A stretch of DNA of 34,916 bases from an uncultured Mycoplasmatota bacterium (GCA_946630615.1 CAMOYX010000004.1:1-34916), one strand, 5' to 3'; shown: positions 24,641 to 32,829, numbered from the stretch's first letter. Program-made: numbers and translations. Notes: generated by a model not told the origin, from the letters alone.

Positions 24641-25348
24641 TTAAGAAATATGCTCTTCCTTAAAATCCATATGCATCTTTAGTTCCCCGCCGAGTAAATC
24701 ATTTAAGCAATCAGGATCATCTCCCTCAATCCATATTACGACTGTATATCGATCTATAGATCCAGGTGTGAATTCCTCCCTTTCTTCTAGTACCGCAATC
24801 CCCTCATCCTCAGAATAAAATGGTTTAGTATCTACTTCTGGTTCATGTGTAGTTCCATTTCTCTTTGCATACACTGTAGGATTACCATTACGGTAAATCA
24901 TAATTCTTATGGCTTTATCAACGTTTCTAATTGAATCATCGATATCAGTCTCATACCAATAATTTACTGTTTCACTTCCTCTATTCATTACATAGAATGA
25001 GTAAGCAAAATAGTTTGGCCCATTATGACTTCCGTCTGCTTCTGTATCTACATCTTCACTTATCCAATGTTTAGATATATTATCCATATAATCTAGTGAA
25101 ATAGCAGATAACTCTTTTTGAGTATCATCTGTTTTACCAGTTTCAGATAAATATATGTTCTTATCATTGGCTAGATTACGATCTAGAGAAACAGTAAAGC
25201 TTCCTACCTTAAAGATTACATAAAGGAAAAAGTACGAAACTGCAAGTATCATTAGAAGAAATATAAACACGATTCTTACAATTCTTGCAAAAATCTTACG
25301 CCTATGAACTTTTTCGGCTGTAACTTTTACATAGCCTAAATTTTTCAC
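24641..25348 (-). CDS. Membrane-anchored protein sharing the WxEGxDxDC motif
   Basis: 235 residues. A basic N-terminal tail (HRRKIFARIVR) precedes one membrane segment (about residues 22-45), then an exported beta-rich domain. It ends in W-I-E-G-D-D-P-D-C-L-N with GG, closely matching the end of the TasA-like protein 35 bases downstream in the same operon. It lacks the T-Y-A-W signal motif, so it may stay anchored and serve as base or assembly factor for that subunit. Start choice: an ATG at 25390 is in frame but has no ribosome site and would sit only about 8 bases after the predicted transcription start. GTG at 25348 has AAAGGA at 6 bases and a 50-base leader. I prefer the GTG, with moderate certainty. 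Confidence 0.72.
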   Translation of the reverse strand: MKNLGYVKVTAEKVHRRKIFARIVRIVFIFLLMILAVSYFFLYVIFKVGSFTVSLDRNLANDKNIYLSETGKTDDTQKELSAISLDYMDNISKHWISEDVDTEADGSHNGPNYFAYSFYVMNRGSETVNYWYETDIDDSIRNVDKAIRIMIYRNGNPTVYAKRNGTTHEPEVDTKPFYSEDEGIAVLEEREEFTPGSIDRYTVVIWIEGDDPDCLNDLLGGELKMHMDFKEEHIS

Positions 25349-25404
25349 GTTATTTCCTTTCTTACTTTTTCTTTTCACATAGCGAGTCATCCTATGCTAA
25401 ATAA

Positions 25405-25433
25405 ATTATATATCAACTAAAATAATTTTACAA
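25405..25433 (-). promoter_or_regulatory. Promoter of the TasA-like operon
   Basis: On the minus strand, TTGTAA (25428-25433) and TATAAT (25405-25410) have a 17-base spacer. It lies back to back with the plus-strand promoter at 25450-25478. Confidence 0.6.
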
Positions 25434-25449
25434 CCTAAGAAATAATATA

Positions 25450-25478
25450 TTTAGAAAAAAAAATATTTATGTTAGAAT
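25450..25478 (+). promoter_or_regulatory. Promoter predicted to give a leaderless transcript
   Basis: TTTAGA (25450-25455), a 17-base spacer, and TAGAAT (25473-25478) preceded by TATGT give an extended -10 element. The usual start point, 7 bases after the -10 box, is 25485, the A of the ATG. Confidence 0.5.
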
Positions 25479-25484
25479 ATAATT

Positions 25485-26078
25485 ATGAAAAAGAATAGAA
25501 ATATATTTATAATTACAATTTTATTAGTATTTGCAATTCTAATATACACTGCCTCTTCTACTATGGCTAAGTATAGAGAATCTCTAAAAGGTAATATAAC
25601 TGGAAACATTGCAAGGTGGCAAATAAATGTAAATGATGAGAATATAAATGGTAAAAACACTCTAACAAATGAGATAGACCCAGTATTTGAATCATCTGCA
25701 TATGTTAGTGATGGTGTAATAGCACCAGGATCAAAAGGCTACTTTGATATAGAAATAGATGCAACAAACACTGATGTTGATTTTAACTATAACATTAGTA
25801 TTGCAGTATCAGAAGATTCTAAAGTACAAGACTTAATAGTGTACGCATATAAGATAAATGATGAAGAAATAGTTACTTTTGAAGAAGCTGGGAATATAGA
25901 AGGAACAATAGAACATAATACTGCATCAACTACTATAAGAGTATTCTTTAAATGGAATGATGATGTTGATACAGAAACTATGGACAACGAAGATGATACT
26001 GAAGCAGGTACAATAGTTAATGGTAAAGCAAAATTTGTAGCAACAATTAACTTCACACAAGTAAGAAATAGCAATTAA
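25485..26078 (+). CDS. Small exported TasA/CalY-like protein
   Basis: 197 residues. A short basic start and hydrophobic core (about residues 7-22) are followed by SSTMAKYRESLKGN, resembling the cleavage region and first strands of TasA/CalY-type proteins (here A-K-Y instead of A-W-F). The mature part is acidic, with alternating beta-strand patterns (NYNISIAV, TTIRVFFKW, AKFVATINF) and no cysteine. It is the only plus-strand gene in this part of the window and lies divergent from the TasA-like operon. No ribosome site is visible before the ATG, and the promoter lies so close that a leaderless message is predicted. It ends at a terminator shared with the convergent BspA-type gene. It may be a minor fibre subunit or a regulator of assembly. 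Confidence 0.75.
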   Translation: MKKNRNIFIITILLVFAILIYTASSTMAKYRESLKGNITGNIARWQINVNDENINGKNTLTNEIDPVFESSAYVSDGVIAPGSKGYFDIEIDATNTDVDFNYNISIAVSEDSKVQDLIVYAYKINDEEIVTFEEAGNIEGTIEHNTASTTIRVFFKWNDDVDTETMDNEDDTEAGTIVNGKAKFVATINFTQVRNSN

Positions 26079-26081
26079 TAA

Positions 26082-26107
26082 AACCCTAAGCAATTAAGCT
26101 TAGGGTT
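26082..26107. terminator. Bidirectional terminator between convergent genes
   Basis: Arms AACCCTAAGC (26082-26091) and GCTTAGGGTT (26098-26107) have a 6-base loop, one of the few GC-containing stems here. It serves the plus-strand gene. The 5' arm on the minus strand contains the stop codon of the 26100 gene. Confidence 0.75.
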
Positions 26108-28418
26108 CTTTATTTATACATGTAACACTAATACTTCCGTAATTATTATTTATATAACTAAATAAGTAACTATTATCATCACACTTAAATGATATATTTC
26201 TAAGACGAGAAGCTCCATAAAATATATCCCTAACATATTGAATACTTGAAATATTAGAAGTATTAAAAGAAGCTAAATCAATTTCATATAATGAATAACA
26301 AGACTTAAACATGCTAGCAATATATTCAGCACTAGAAGTATCAAAATTTGAAATATTTAAACTAGTTAAAGAACCACAAGAGTCAAACATACGTGTAAAA
26401 TGTGTAACTTTACTAGTATCAAAATTTGATAAATCTAAAGTAGTTAATTTACTACAACCATTAAACATTAAGGCCATATTAGTAACTTTACTTGTATCAA
26501 AATTTGACAAATCAAGACTATTTAAAGAATTACATCCAGAAAACAAACCACCCATAGAAATTACACTATTAGTATCAAAGTGGGACAAATCAAGATTTGT
26601 TATCAAGGATAACCCTGCAAACATATACGATATGTCTTCAACATTTGAAGTATTAAAATTTGATACATCTAAAGATTTCAAAGAAGAAGATCGTTCAAAC
26701 ATCCATCTCATATTTGTAACACTTGAGGTATCGAAACTTGATAAATTTAAACTAATAAGATTATCACAATAGCTAAACATACTAGACATATTAGTAACTT
26801 TTGAAGTATCAAAATTTGATAAATCTAAACTAATAAGACTATCACAAGAACTAAACATAGTAGCCATATTAGTAACACCTGAGGTAATAAAGTTAGATAA
26901 ATTTATTGTCTTTAAATTTTTGCAATTATAAAACATAGCACCCATATCTAATACATTAGCTGTATCAAAATTTGATAAATCCAAAGAAGAAAAGCTACTA
27001 TTAGAAAACATAGCACTCATATTTGTAACTTTACTTGTATCAAAATGTGATAAATCTAAATTATTAATAGACGAATAAGCAAACATTGCATCCATATTAG
27101 TAACATTACTTGTATTAAAATTTGAAAAATCTAATTCAATATTTTTTAAATAATAAAACATTTGAGACATATCTCTAACATTAGATGTATCTAAATCATT
27201 AAGATTTAAATAAACTAAATTTTTTAGATTACTAAACATATTTGACATATCAGTCATCTTGCTTGTATCAATTCTTGATATATCAATTGTTTCTAAATTT
27301 TCAAAAAAATTATTCCCATAAGTAGAATTTTCAAACTTATCTTGCTGCATAAAAATCTTTTCTGCAGTAGACCAGTAGTACAAAGTATTGCCATCAACCC
27401 AAGCATAAGTAGGAACACCACTTTCAGAAATTAAGTATGCATTATTTATAATTTCATCATTTACTAAAGCATTATATGGTCGTACAGATGTAATAAAAGG
27501 GCTTGCTACAAGTTCTCCATATTCATTAGTTTCATAATTATCAACATAATTATAAAAAGCATAAGGTTCTAAAAAAGATGAACCACTTATATTTAAGTAC
27601 TTTGCAATTAAAGTATGATTATTATCTTTTAATAAATGAGTATTATTAGAAACATAACCATCTTCATTTCCATCTAAATACCAACCTAAAAATAAGCTTT
27701 GATCCTTAGTTGGTTGAGGTAAATTACCATAAGTATCTCCTTCAACTAAATATAAATAATTACTATCTATATATCCTCCATCAGGATCTAAAGTAACTTT
27801 AACTTGTTTAGCTGGAACACTAACCACAGTTACTTTAGAATACCATTCTTTATCCTCGCCTTCGTTATCTTCTAAATCATATCTTATATTGGCATATAGA
27901 TCATATACATGAGTTTCATTAGATTTAATTGAATAACTATAAATCTTATGTGCTTTAATTGCATTATTAAGAGTTGGAGTAACTTCTTCAAGTTCAGATA
28001 AAATCATTTCATTATCAAAAAAGCTTTCTAATTGATTGTTTTCATAATATTCATCATATTCATCTGCTATTGTAGGTTTTAAATCAAATAAATTATCTCC
28101 ATACATATATAAATAAATATATGAACTATCAAGTGTGCTTCCTTCTAGTGTTTCCATATTAACTTGATAATTAATAACAGTATTACAAGTATTAGTTATA
28201 CTAAAAACATATCTTCCATCATTATAACCAGGGCCTATTCTTCTAAGATCAACTGAATCAGATAATTCTTTATATTCAATATTTAAACACCCAGATCTAA
28301 CTATATTACTATTACTTACATGTGTACTAGCCCAATAAGCATAAGTAACACTAATACTAGTAACAATAGCTATTACTCCAATTATTAAAGATAAAATAAT
28401 CACTTTCTTCCTATTCAT
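26100..28418 (-). CDS. BspA-type (DUF285) repeat surface protein, 14 repeats
   Basis: 772 residues. The N-terminal hydrophobic segment ends in VTYAYWAST (25-32), a TasA/SipW-like signal. Next is the two-cysteine domain (SGC with Cys44, NTC with Cys78) shared with the 28510 and 4694 proteins, then an InlB-type repeat (about 210-275, with FLGWYLDG). The C-terminal half has about 14 DUF285/BspA repeats of 22-24 residues, F-D-T-S-x-V-T-x-M-x-x-M-F. Such leucine-rich-like repeats occur in Mycoplasma, Listeria and oral or gut bacteria and often bind host surfaces. The last part has two cysteines near the end (FKCDDNS, VTCINK). It is monocistronic, with an extended -10 promoter and its own terminator. 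The ATG at 28418 has AGGG about 10 bases upstream. Confidence 0.85.
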   Translation of the reverse strand: MNRKKVIILSLIIGVIAIVTSISVTYAYWASTHVSNSNIVRSGCLNIEYKELSDSVDLRRIGPGYNDGRYVFSITNTCNTVINYQVNMETLEGSTLDSSYIYLYMYGDNLFDLKPTIADEYDEYYENNQLESFFDNEMILSELEEVTPTLNNAIKAHKIYSYSIKSNETHVYDLYANIRYDLEDNEGEDKEWYSKVTVVSVPAKQVKVTLDPDGGYIDSNYLYLVEGDTYGNLPQPTKDQSLFLGWYLDGNEDGYVSNNTHLLKDNNHTLIAKYLNISGSSFLEPYAFYNYVDNYETNEYGELVASPFITSVRPYNALVNDEIINNAYLISESGVPTYAWVDGNTLYYWSTAEKIFMQQDKFENSTYGNNFFENLETIDISRIDTSKMTDMSNMFSNLKNLVYLNLNDLDTSNVRDMSQMFYYLKNIELDFSNFNTSNVTNMDAMFAYSSINNLDLSHFDTSKVTNMSAMFSNSSFSSLDLSNFDTANVLDMGAMFYNCKNLKTINLSNFITSGVTNMATMFSSCDSLISLDLSNFDTSKVTNMSSMFSYCDNLISLNLSSFDTSSVTNMRWMFERSSSLKSLDVSNFNTSNVEDISYMFAGLSLITNLDLSHFDTNSVISMGGLFSGCNSLNSLDLSNFDTSKVTNMALMFNGCSKLTTLDLSNFDTSKVTHFTRMFDSCGSLTSLNISNFDTSSAEYIASMFKSCYSLYEIDLASFNTSNISSIQYVRDIFYGASRLRNISFKCDDNSYLFSYINNNYGSISVTCINKEP

Positions 28419-28465
28419 ATAACCACTACCCTATTATCCAAATTATAACAAATATTAAAGTACTA
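28272..28465 (-). repeat. Duplicated promoter and 5' coding block, copy A
   Basis: From TAGTACTTTA (28456-28465) through the promoter, leader and about 49 codons, this block nearly matches 30193-30386. The signal peptides differ at only a few residues. The similarity starts just after two quite different terminator hairpins, which places the duplication boundary there. Confidence 0.7.
28442..28450 (-). promoter_or_regulatory. Extended -10 promoter of the first BspA-type gene
   Basis: The minus strand reads TGTTATAAT, identical to the element before the paralogue (30363-30371). No -35 box is evident. Confidence 0.55.
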
Positions 28466-28493
28466 AAAAAGAACTTATATAAAATATAAGTTC
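28466..28493 (-). terminator. Terminator of the 28510 BspA-type gene
   Basis: Arms GAACTTATAT (28471-28480) and ATATAAGTTC (28484-28493) have a 3-base loop and a minus-strand run of six Ts. Confidence 0.75.
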
Positions 28494-28509
28494 CTTTAGA
28501 ATTCTTGTA

Positions 28510-30339
28510 TTAAAGACATGTAATACTAATACTATTATAATTTGAATTAATATAATTAATTAAAACACTACAATTATCACAATTAATAGTTATGTTAGTT
28601 AAATCCCAACAATCGCCAAATATATATTTAATATTTTCAGTATTTATTATTGAAGATGTATCAAAATTTGTTAAATCTAACGTTTGAAGATTTTCACATT
28701 CATAAAACATACTGATCATGCTTGTAACATTATGAGTATTAAAATTTGAAATATTTAATGATTTCAAAGATGAGCAACCTGCAAACATCTTATCCATAAC
28801 TGTCACATTAGAAGTATTAAAACTAGTTAAATCTAATGTTTGAAGACCCTCACATCCCCAAAACATACCATACATTTCAGTTACACTACTTGTATTCCAA
28901 CCTGTAAGATTCAAAGAAGATAAACCAGTACAACTTTCAAACATTTCACTCATTGATGTAACTTTACTAGTATTAAAATTAGATAAATCTAAACTAGTTA
29001 ACGAATAACATTGCCAAAACATATTATACATACTAGTAACATTGCTTGTATTAAAACCTGATATGTTTAAATCACTTAAATTATAGCAATTACTAAACAT
29101 AAAATTCATACTAGTAACATTACTTGTATCAAAATTAGATAAATCTAAACTAATCAAATTTGATAACGATTGAAACATTCCTGACATATCTGTTACTCTA
29201 CTTGTATCAATTCTACTAAAATCCATTGTTTCAAAAACAAAATAACTTGACGCTCCTGATTCAGGGCCATTAAACATATCTCTTTGCATATAAATCTTTT
29301 CAGCACTAGACCAATAGTATAAAGTTTCATCTTCAACCCAAGCGTATGCATCTACACCACTCTCAGAGATATTAACTGCATTATTAATAATATCCTCAGA
29401 AACATAACCACTATAAGGAGCAAAGTATTTAATATAATCTCCACTATTATTAGAGAAATTATGAAAAGCATAAGGTTTTAATATAGAAGTTCCTGATAAT
29501 GGCATATATTTTGCTTTTAATTTATGATCAGAATTGTTAATTAATAATGAATTATTTGTAACGCTTATAGTTTCATCATCATATGAATACCAACCAACAA
29601 ATAATGCATCTTCTTTCTCAGGAACAGGTAAATTACCATAAGTATCTCCCTCAGTAAAATATAAGATTCTATTATCTAATTCTCCACCATTAGGATCTAA
29701 AGTGACTTTAACTTGTTTAGCTGGAACACTTGTCACAGTAACCTTAGAATACCACTCTCTTTCCTCTTCTTGATTATCTTCTATACTTCCATCAACCCAA
29801 GAAAAAATTTCATATAAATGAGTATCATTAGCTTTAATTAATTTTCTATTAATTAAATAAGAACTAATAGCATTAGATAATGTTGGAGACATTTCTTCCA
29901 AATCAGATAATAAATAATCATTATCTATAAATAAATCATTATCTGCATCATTTTCATTATAAATGTAATTATCCCAATCATCTTTATCGTTGATTCTATA
30001 ATCATGAGTATTATAACCAACAACAGCTAATTTTATACTAGATAAATCAATAGTAGTACCTTCTAATGACTCTAAATTAACCTGATAATTAACATCGTTA
30101 CTACAAGTATTAGTAATACTAAAAATATACTTATTACTAGCATCAAAACCTGGTCCAACTCTTCTAGCATTTATTGCATCTGTAATATCCTTATACTCTA
30201 TATTAAGACATCCAGATCTAACTACATTACTATTACTTACATGAGTACTAGCCCAATAAGCATAAGTAACACTAATACCAGTAACAATAACTATTACTCC
30301 AATTATTAAAGATAAAATAATTACTTTCTTACTCTTCAT
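28510..30339 (-). CDS. BspA-type (DUF285) repeat surface protein, 8 repeats
   Basis: 609 residues, a paralogue of the 26100-28418 protein with the same order of parts. It has a hydrophobic signal ending in VTYAYWAST, the two-cysteine domain (Cys44, Cys79), one InlB-type repeat (DPNGGEL to FVGWYSYDDE), and about 8 DUF285 repeats (F-N-T-S-x-V-T-S-M-x-x-M-F). The C-terminal cap contains several cysteines (INCDNCS, ITCL). The first 49 residues and the promoter are nearly identical between the two. The repeat parts have diverged in number and sequence, as expected for surface adhesins that duplicate and then vary binding specificity. The ATG at 30339 lies downstream of AAGGTAGTGG. It is monocistronic. 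Both may be substrates of the SipW-type peptidases nearby. Confidence 0.85.
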   Translation of the reverse strand: MKSKKVIILSLIIGVIVIVTGISVTYAYWASTHVSNSNVVRSGCLNIEYKDITDAINARRVGPGFDASNKYIFSITNTCSNDVNYQVNLESLEGTTIDLSSIKLAVVGYNTHDYRINDKDDWDNYIYNENDADNDLFIDNDYLLSDLEEMSPTLSNAISSYLINRKLIKANDTHLYEIFSWVDGSIEDNQEEEREWYSKVTVTSVPAKQVKVTLDPNGGELDNRILYFTEGDTYGNLPVPEKEDALFVGWYSYDDETISVTNNSLLINNSDHKLKAKYMPLSGTSILKPYAFHNFSNNSGDYIKYFAPYSGYVSEDIINNAVNISESGVDAYAWVEDETLYYWSSAEKIYMQRDMFNGPESGASSYFVFETMDFSRIDTSRVTDMSGMFQSLSNLISLDLSNFDTSNVTSMNFMFSNCYNLSDLNISGFNTSNVTSMYNMFWQCYSLTSLDLSNFNTSKVTSMSEMFESCTGLSSLNLTGWNTSSVTEMYGMFWGCEGLQTLDLTSFNTSNVTVMDKMFAGCSSLKSLNISNFNTHNVTSMISMFYECENLQTLDLTNFDTSSIINTENIKYIFGDCWDLTNITINCDNCSVLINYINSNYNSISITCL

Positions 30340-30386
30340 ATAACCACTACCTTATTATCTAAATTATAACAAATAATAAAGTACTA
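30193..30386 (-). repeat. Duplicated promoter and 5' coding block, copy B
   Basis: This is the partner of 28272-28465. It covers TAGTACTTTA (30377-30386), the TGTTATAAT promoter, the leader ending GGTAGTGGTTAT and the first 49 or so codons. Only a few mismatches are seen in the non-coding 45 bases. Confidence 0.7.
30363..30371 (-). promoter_or_regulatory. Extended -10 promoter of the second BspA-type gene
   Basis: The minus strand reads TGTTATAAT, identical in sequence and position to that of the paralogue. Confidence 0.55.
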
Positions 30387-30387
30387 G

Positions 30388-30417
30388 AAAAGCAATAACT
30401 TACTAGTTATTGCTTTT
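30388..30417 (-). terminator. Terminator of the AAA+/SipW/TasA-like operon
   Basis: Arms of 13 base pairs (30388-30400 and 30405-30417) have a 4-base loop. The stop codon (30407-30409) lies in the 5' arm. The T tail is short (TTTTCT). Confidence 0.68.
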
Positions 30418-31156
30418 GAGTTACTTCTAATTGTAATCTTATTCTTAAACAAGATTCACCGCCACTTTGAACTGCACTACACTTATTACCATAATATGAG
30501 TCAGCATCATCACTTTCTACATAAAGTCCAGTACTAACTAAACTATTAAAGTTTAATGCACTAACTACAACTGGACTATATATATCTCCACTCTTTCTAT
30601 AGTATTCATAACCTAGTTGAGAATCATATATAAAGTCATTATTTAGTTTAAAGAATGGTTCACTTGATTCATAAGGCCAGTTAACTTGTATAGATACAAC
30701 TAAAGTATTACCTGGATTAATTACAGCTGTTGTAGGTGTAAATAATACATGAAATGGATAACCATACTTTAATTTATTTAAAGAGTCAGCTTCAGATATA
30801 TCAGTAGGCACTGTATAAGTACTATTTAATATACTATACTCTTTCATTATTACATTATAATCAGCAGCTATCTCACCCGAGTTAGATATAACAATTCTTT
30901 TTTCATATGGATCCATTCCTGGTTTCATATCGATATCTAATACTAACTCTCTAATCTCTTCATTATCCTTAGTAAAGTTGATATCCCAACTCATAACTGA
31001 TGCTTGAATTGATGTACTAGTCTTAGTAAAGAATACAAACCAAGCATAAGTATTAGCAAGAGCCACTATTCCAAATACTGCTAAAGTTCTAACAAGTATT
31101 GCAAATCTTCTTCTACTTTTCTTACTACGAAAATCTATCTTAAGATTCTTTTTCAT
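30407..31156 (-). CDS. TasA-like exported protein
   Basis: About 249 residues. A strongly basic tail (KIDFRSKKSRRR) and hydrophobic core (about 18-34) end in ANTYAWFVFFTKTS, the TasA/SipW-like signal also seen in the 23523 protein. The exported part is beta-rich, with GEIAADYNVIM and TLVVSIQVNWPY strands as in TasA/camelysin-type domains, and a C-terminal Cys pair (KCSAVQSGGESC). Three residues upstream another ATG (31165) is in frame, but AAGG lies 9 bases from the ATG at 31156, which I chose. The gene overlaps the end of the SipW-type peptidase gene by 17 bases. Peptidase and substrate are therefore translated together, an arrangement well known for sipW-tasA loci. It ends the operon. Confidence 0.8.
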   Translation of the reverse strand: MKKNLKIDFRSKKSRRRFAILVRTLAVFGIVALANTYAWFVFFTKTSTSIQASVMSWDINFTKDNEEIRELVLDIDMKPGMDPYEKRIVISNSGEIAADYNVIMKEYSILNSTYTVPTDISEADSLNKLKYGYPFHVLFTPTTAVINPGNTLVVSIQVNWPYESSEPFFKLNNDFIYDSQLGYEYYRKSGDIYSPVVVSALNFNSLVSTGLYVESDDADSYYGNKCSAVQSGGESCLRIRLQLEVTQKQ

Positions 31157-31700
31157 CACCATCATCCTTATTAAATATAAAGTCTAAAATATCTAAAGTA
31201 ATTAAAATAACAATTGGTACAAATAAACAGAAAAAGAACACATATTGATTTTGTAATACCTTAATATGTACAGTTAAAAACCATAATTTTGATACTACTT
31301 TACCTTGTACTTGAGAGTATTCAATCACTGGATCAGGAACTTCATTTGCAACTCCTTGTGTTTGAATTAATGTCTTTCCATCTTCTTCTTTAATCTCAAT
31401 AATACGGTGAGTAACTATCATTCCTGCTAGTTCTGCTTTACTACCTTTATAAGTAATGTCATCTCCTACTTTTAACTCACTTTTATCTACTTCTTTAATT
31501 AATATAATGTCTCCGACATTATAAACTGGTTCCATAGATCCAGTAGCTACTTGATATATTCTAAATCCAAGTACATTTCCATTTGAAGAAAACTTTTGAA
31601 ATAATGTAAATGATGCATATAGAATAATAAAACCATAAAATATAAATCTAAATAATCCTATAAATATTTTAAATGGTAAGCTGTTTAATATCTTCTTCAT
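31140..31700 (-). CDS. SipW-type signal peptidase I
   Basis: 186 residues, the usual length for SipW-type signal peptidases. An N-terminal membrane segment (about 12-34) is followed by ATGSMEP with nucleophile Ser55 and VTHRI with catalytic His98 in place of Lys. GVAN (116-119) stands where most members have GDAN or GDNN, so the conserved Asp is missing. A second membrane segment (about 152-173) precedes a charged tail. The active site faces outside and removes signal peptides from TasA-type precursors. The ATG at 31700 has AGAGGA at 4 bases and lies 15 bases after the DUF2357-like gene. The TasA-like gene overlaps its 3' end. It has only distant similarity to the longer SipW-type enzyme at 20555. 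Confidence 0.88.
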   Translation of the reverse strand: MKKILNSLPFKIFIGLFRFIFYGFIILYASFTLFQKFSSNGNVLGFRIYQVATGSMEPVYNVGDIILIKEVDKSELKVGDDITYKGSKAELAGMIVTHRIIEIKEEDGKTLIQTQGVANEVPDPVIEYSQVQGKVVSKLWFLTVHIKVLQNQYVFFFCLFVPIVILITLDILDFIFNKDDGDEKES

Positions 31701-31715
31701 AATTTCCTCTTTCTA

Positions 31716-32828
31716 CTAATTTAAAGTATCTAATAAATTTAGAATTCTATTATGATTACTTAACATAGCATCTTGATAAATAAAGCATATCTTTTCTCTT
31801 CTTTCATTTACTTCACTTATTTTACTATCTAATCTATTAGTAAATATATCTAAGATATACTTTCTATCTAAATCTTCATCAAATTCTAATATATTTTGTA
31901 ATATTTCATTAAAGCTTTGAATAATTAAATCTCTTCTAGTCATATGTTTATTAGTAATTAAAGATTCACTTGTTTTATAAGCTAATGAGAATATTTCTTC
32001 ATATTTTTCTTTTAATAAGCCTTGATCTAAGTAACTTTCTTTTTCCTTAACTTGATTAGACGCTAAACCATCAAATGATTGAATATAGTTCCATAGAATA
32101 GTTGCTTGTTGGAAGTTAGGGTTCTTAGCAATTAGGTTTGTTTTTCTAATTGGACTACGTACTGGAGCTACATGTAATTTATTAAGTGTTTTATATAGTT
32201 CAGTTGCTGCTATACCATCTACATGTAGTTTTAAAGTAGCAAGTCTTTCAGGTAAAGGAATATTAGATCCTTTACCTTTATTAGGTATCTTCTTTTCTTC
32301 ATTTGAAATAAACTCTACATTAATATCTAGATTTCTATCACCTATTTTAGAATTACCATGATACTTAAATGACTTATGATCTTTAGAATAAGAATTTCCT
32401 ATTCCTTCTTTAACTCTTTGAGCATAGAAGCTCATCATATTTTGACATAAAGTATAAATAAATCTATTTTCATAAGTATCTAAACTTTCATTACGATTAA
32501 TATTTAATATCTTAGAAGGCTTAACATCTCCATTATCCTCTATCTTTTGAATAAAGTTTGTATGTTGAGTTAAGTGTATAACAGATTCACTTGTTACTTT
32601 TCTTGCAAGCTCTATTTTAACTACTTCACCTTCATTTACAATAAATCTCTTTGGATTCATTAAGATATTTTCTATATAAGGCATAGCAGTTTCAAACATA
32701 TCTAACCATGTTAAATCTACTTCTCTAGATTCAAAATTAGTATCTACTTGTAAGGCATCATTAATATTATTCATTAATTCAACGCTTTGAAAGTCTTTTA
32801 CTTCATTTTCTACTACATTCTCATTCAT
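31716..32828 (-). CDS. DUF2357-like protein paired with an McrB-like ATPase
   Basis: 370 residues, cytoplasmic. The N-terminal half resembles DUF2357 proteins, which usually accompany McrB-type ATPases: a MPYIENILMNPKRFIV strand region, the N-R-N-E-S-L-D-T-Y-E-N-R-F segment (about 110-122), and HVAPVRSPIRKTN (about 220) before a helical part. I see no PD-(D/E)xK nuclease motif in the remaining 130 residues, which are helical with basic patches. This argues against a restriction nuclease. The start ATG lies one base after the stop of the ATPase gene with only a weak ribosome site, so translation is probably coupled and the two proteins work together. The SipW-type peptidase gene follows after 15 bases. 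The family call is from memory of motifs and is moderate. Confidence 0.65.
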   Translation of the reverse strand: MNENVVENEVKDFQSVELMNNINDALQVDTNFESREVDLTWLDMFETAMPYIENILMNPKRFIVNEGEVVKIELARKVTSESVIHLTQHTNFIQKIEDNGDVKPSKILNINRNESLDTYENRFIYTLCQNMMSFYAQRVKEGIGNSYSKDHKSFKYHGNSKIGDRNLDINVEFISNEEKKIPNKGKGSNIPLPERLATLKLHVDGIAATELYKTLNKLHVAPVRSPIRKTNLIAKNPNFQQATILWNYIQSFDGLASNQVKEKESYLDQGLLKEKYEEIFSLAYKTSESLITNKHMTRRDLIIQSFNEILQNILEFDEDLDRKYILDIFTNRLDSKISEVNERREKICFIYQDAMLSNHNRILNLLDTLN

Positions 32829-32829
32829 A

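Noticed and set aside
25787-26074. Minus-strand open frame opposite the 25485 surface gene (also one at 25472-25660)
   Set aside because: No ribosome site. The plus-strand protein has a signal segment and family-like strands, so these are shadow frames.
5246-30339. Sortase (LPXTG) anchoring of the large surface proteins
   Set aside because: None of the surface proteins ends in LPXTG, a hydrophobic stretch and a basic tail.
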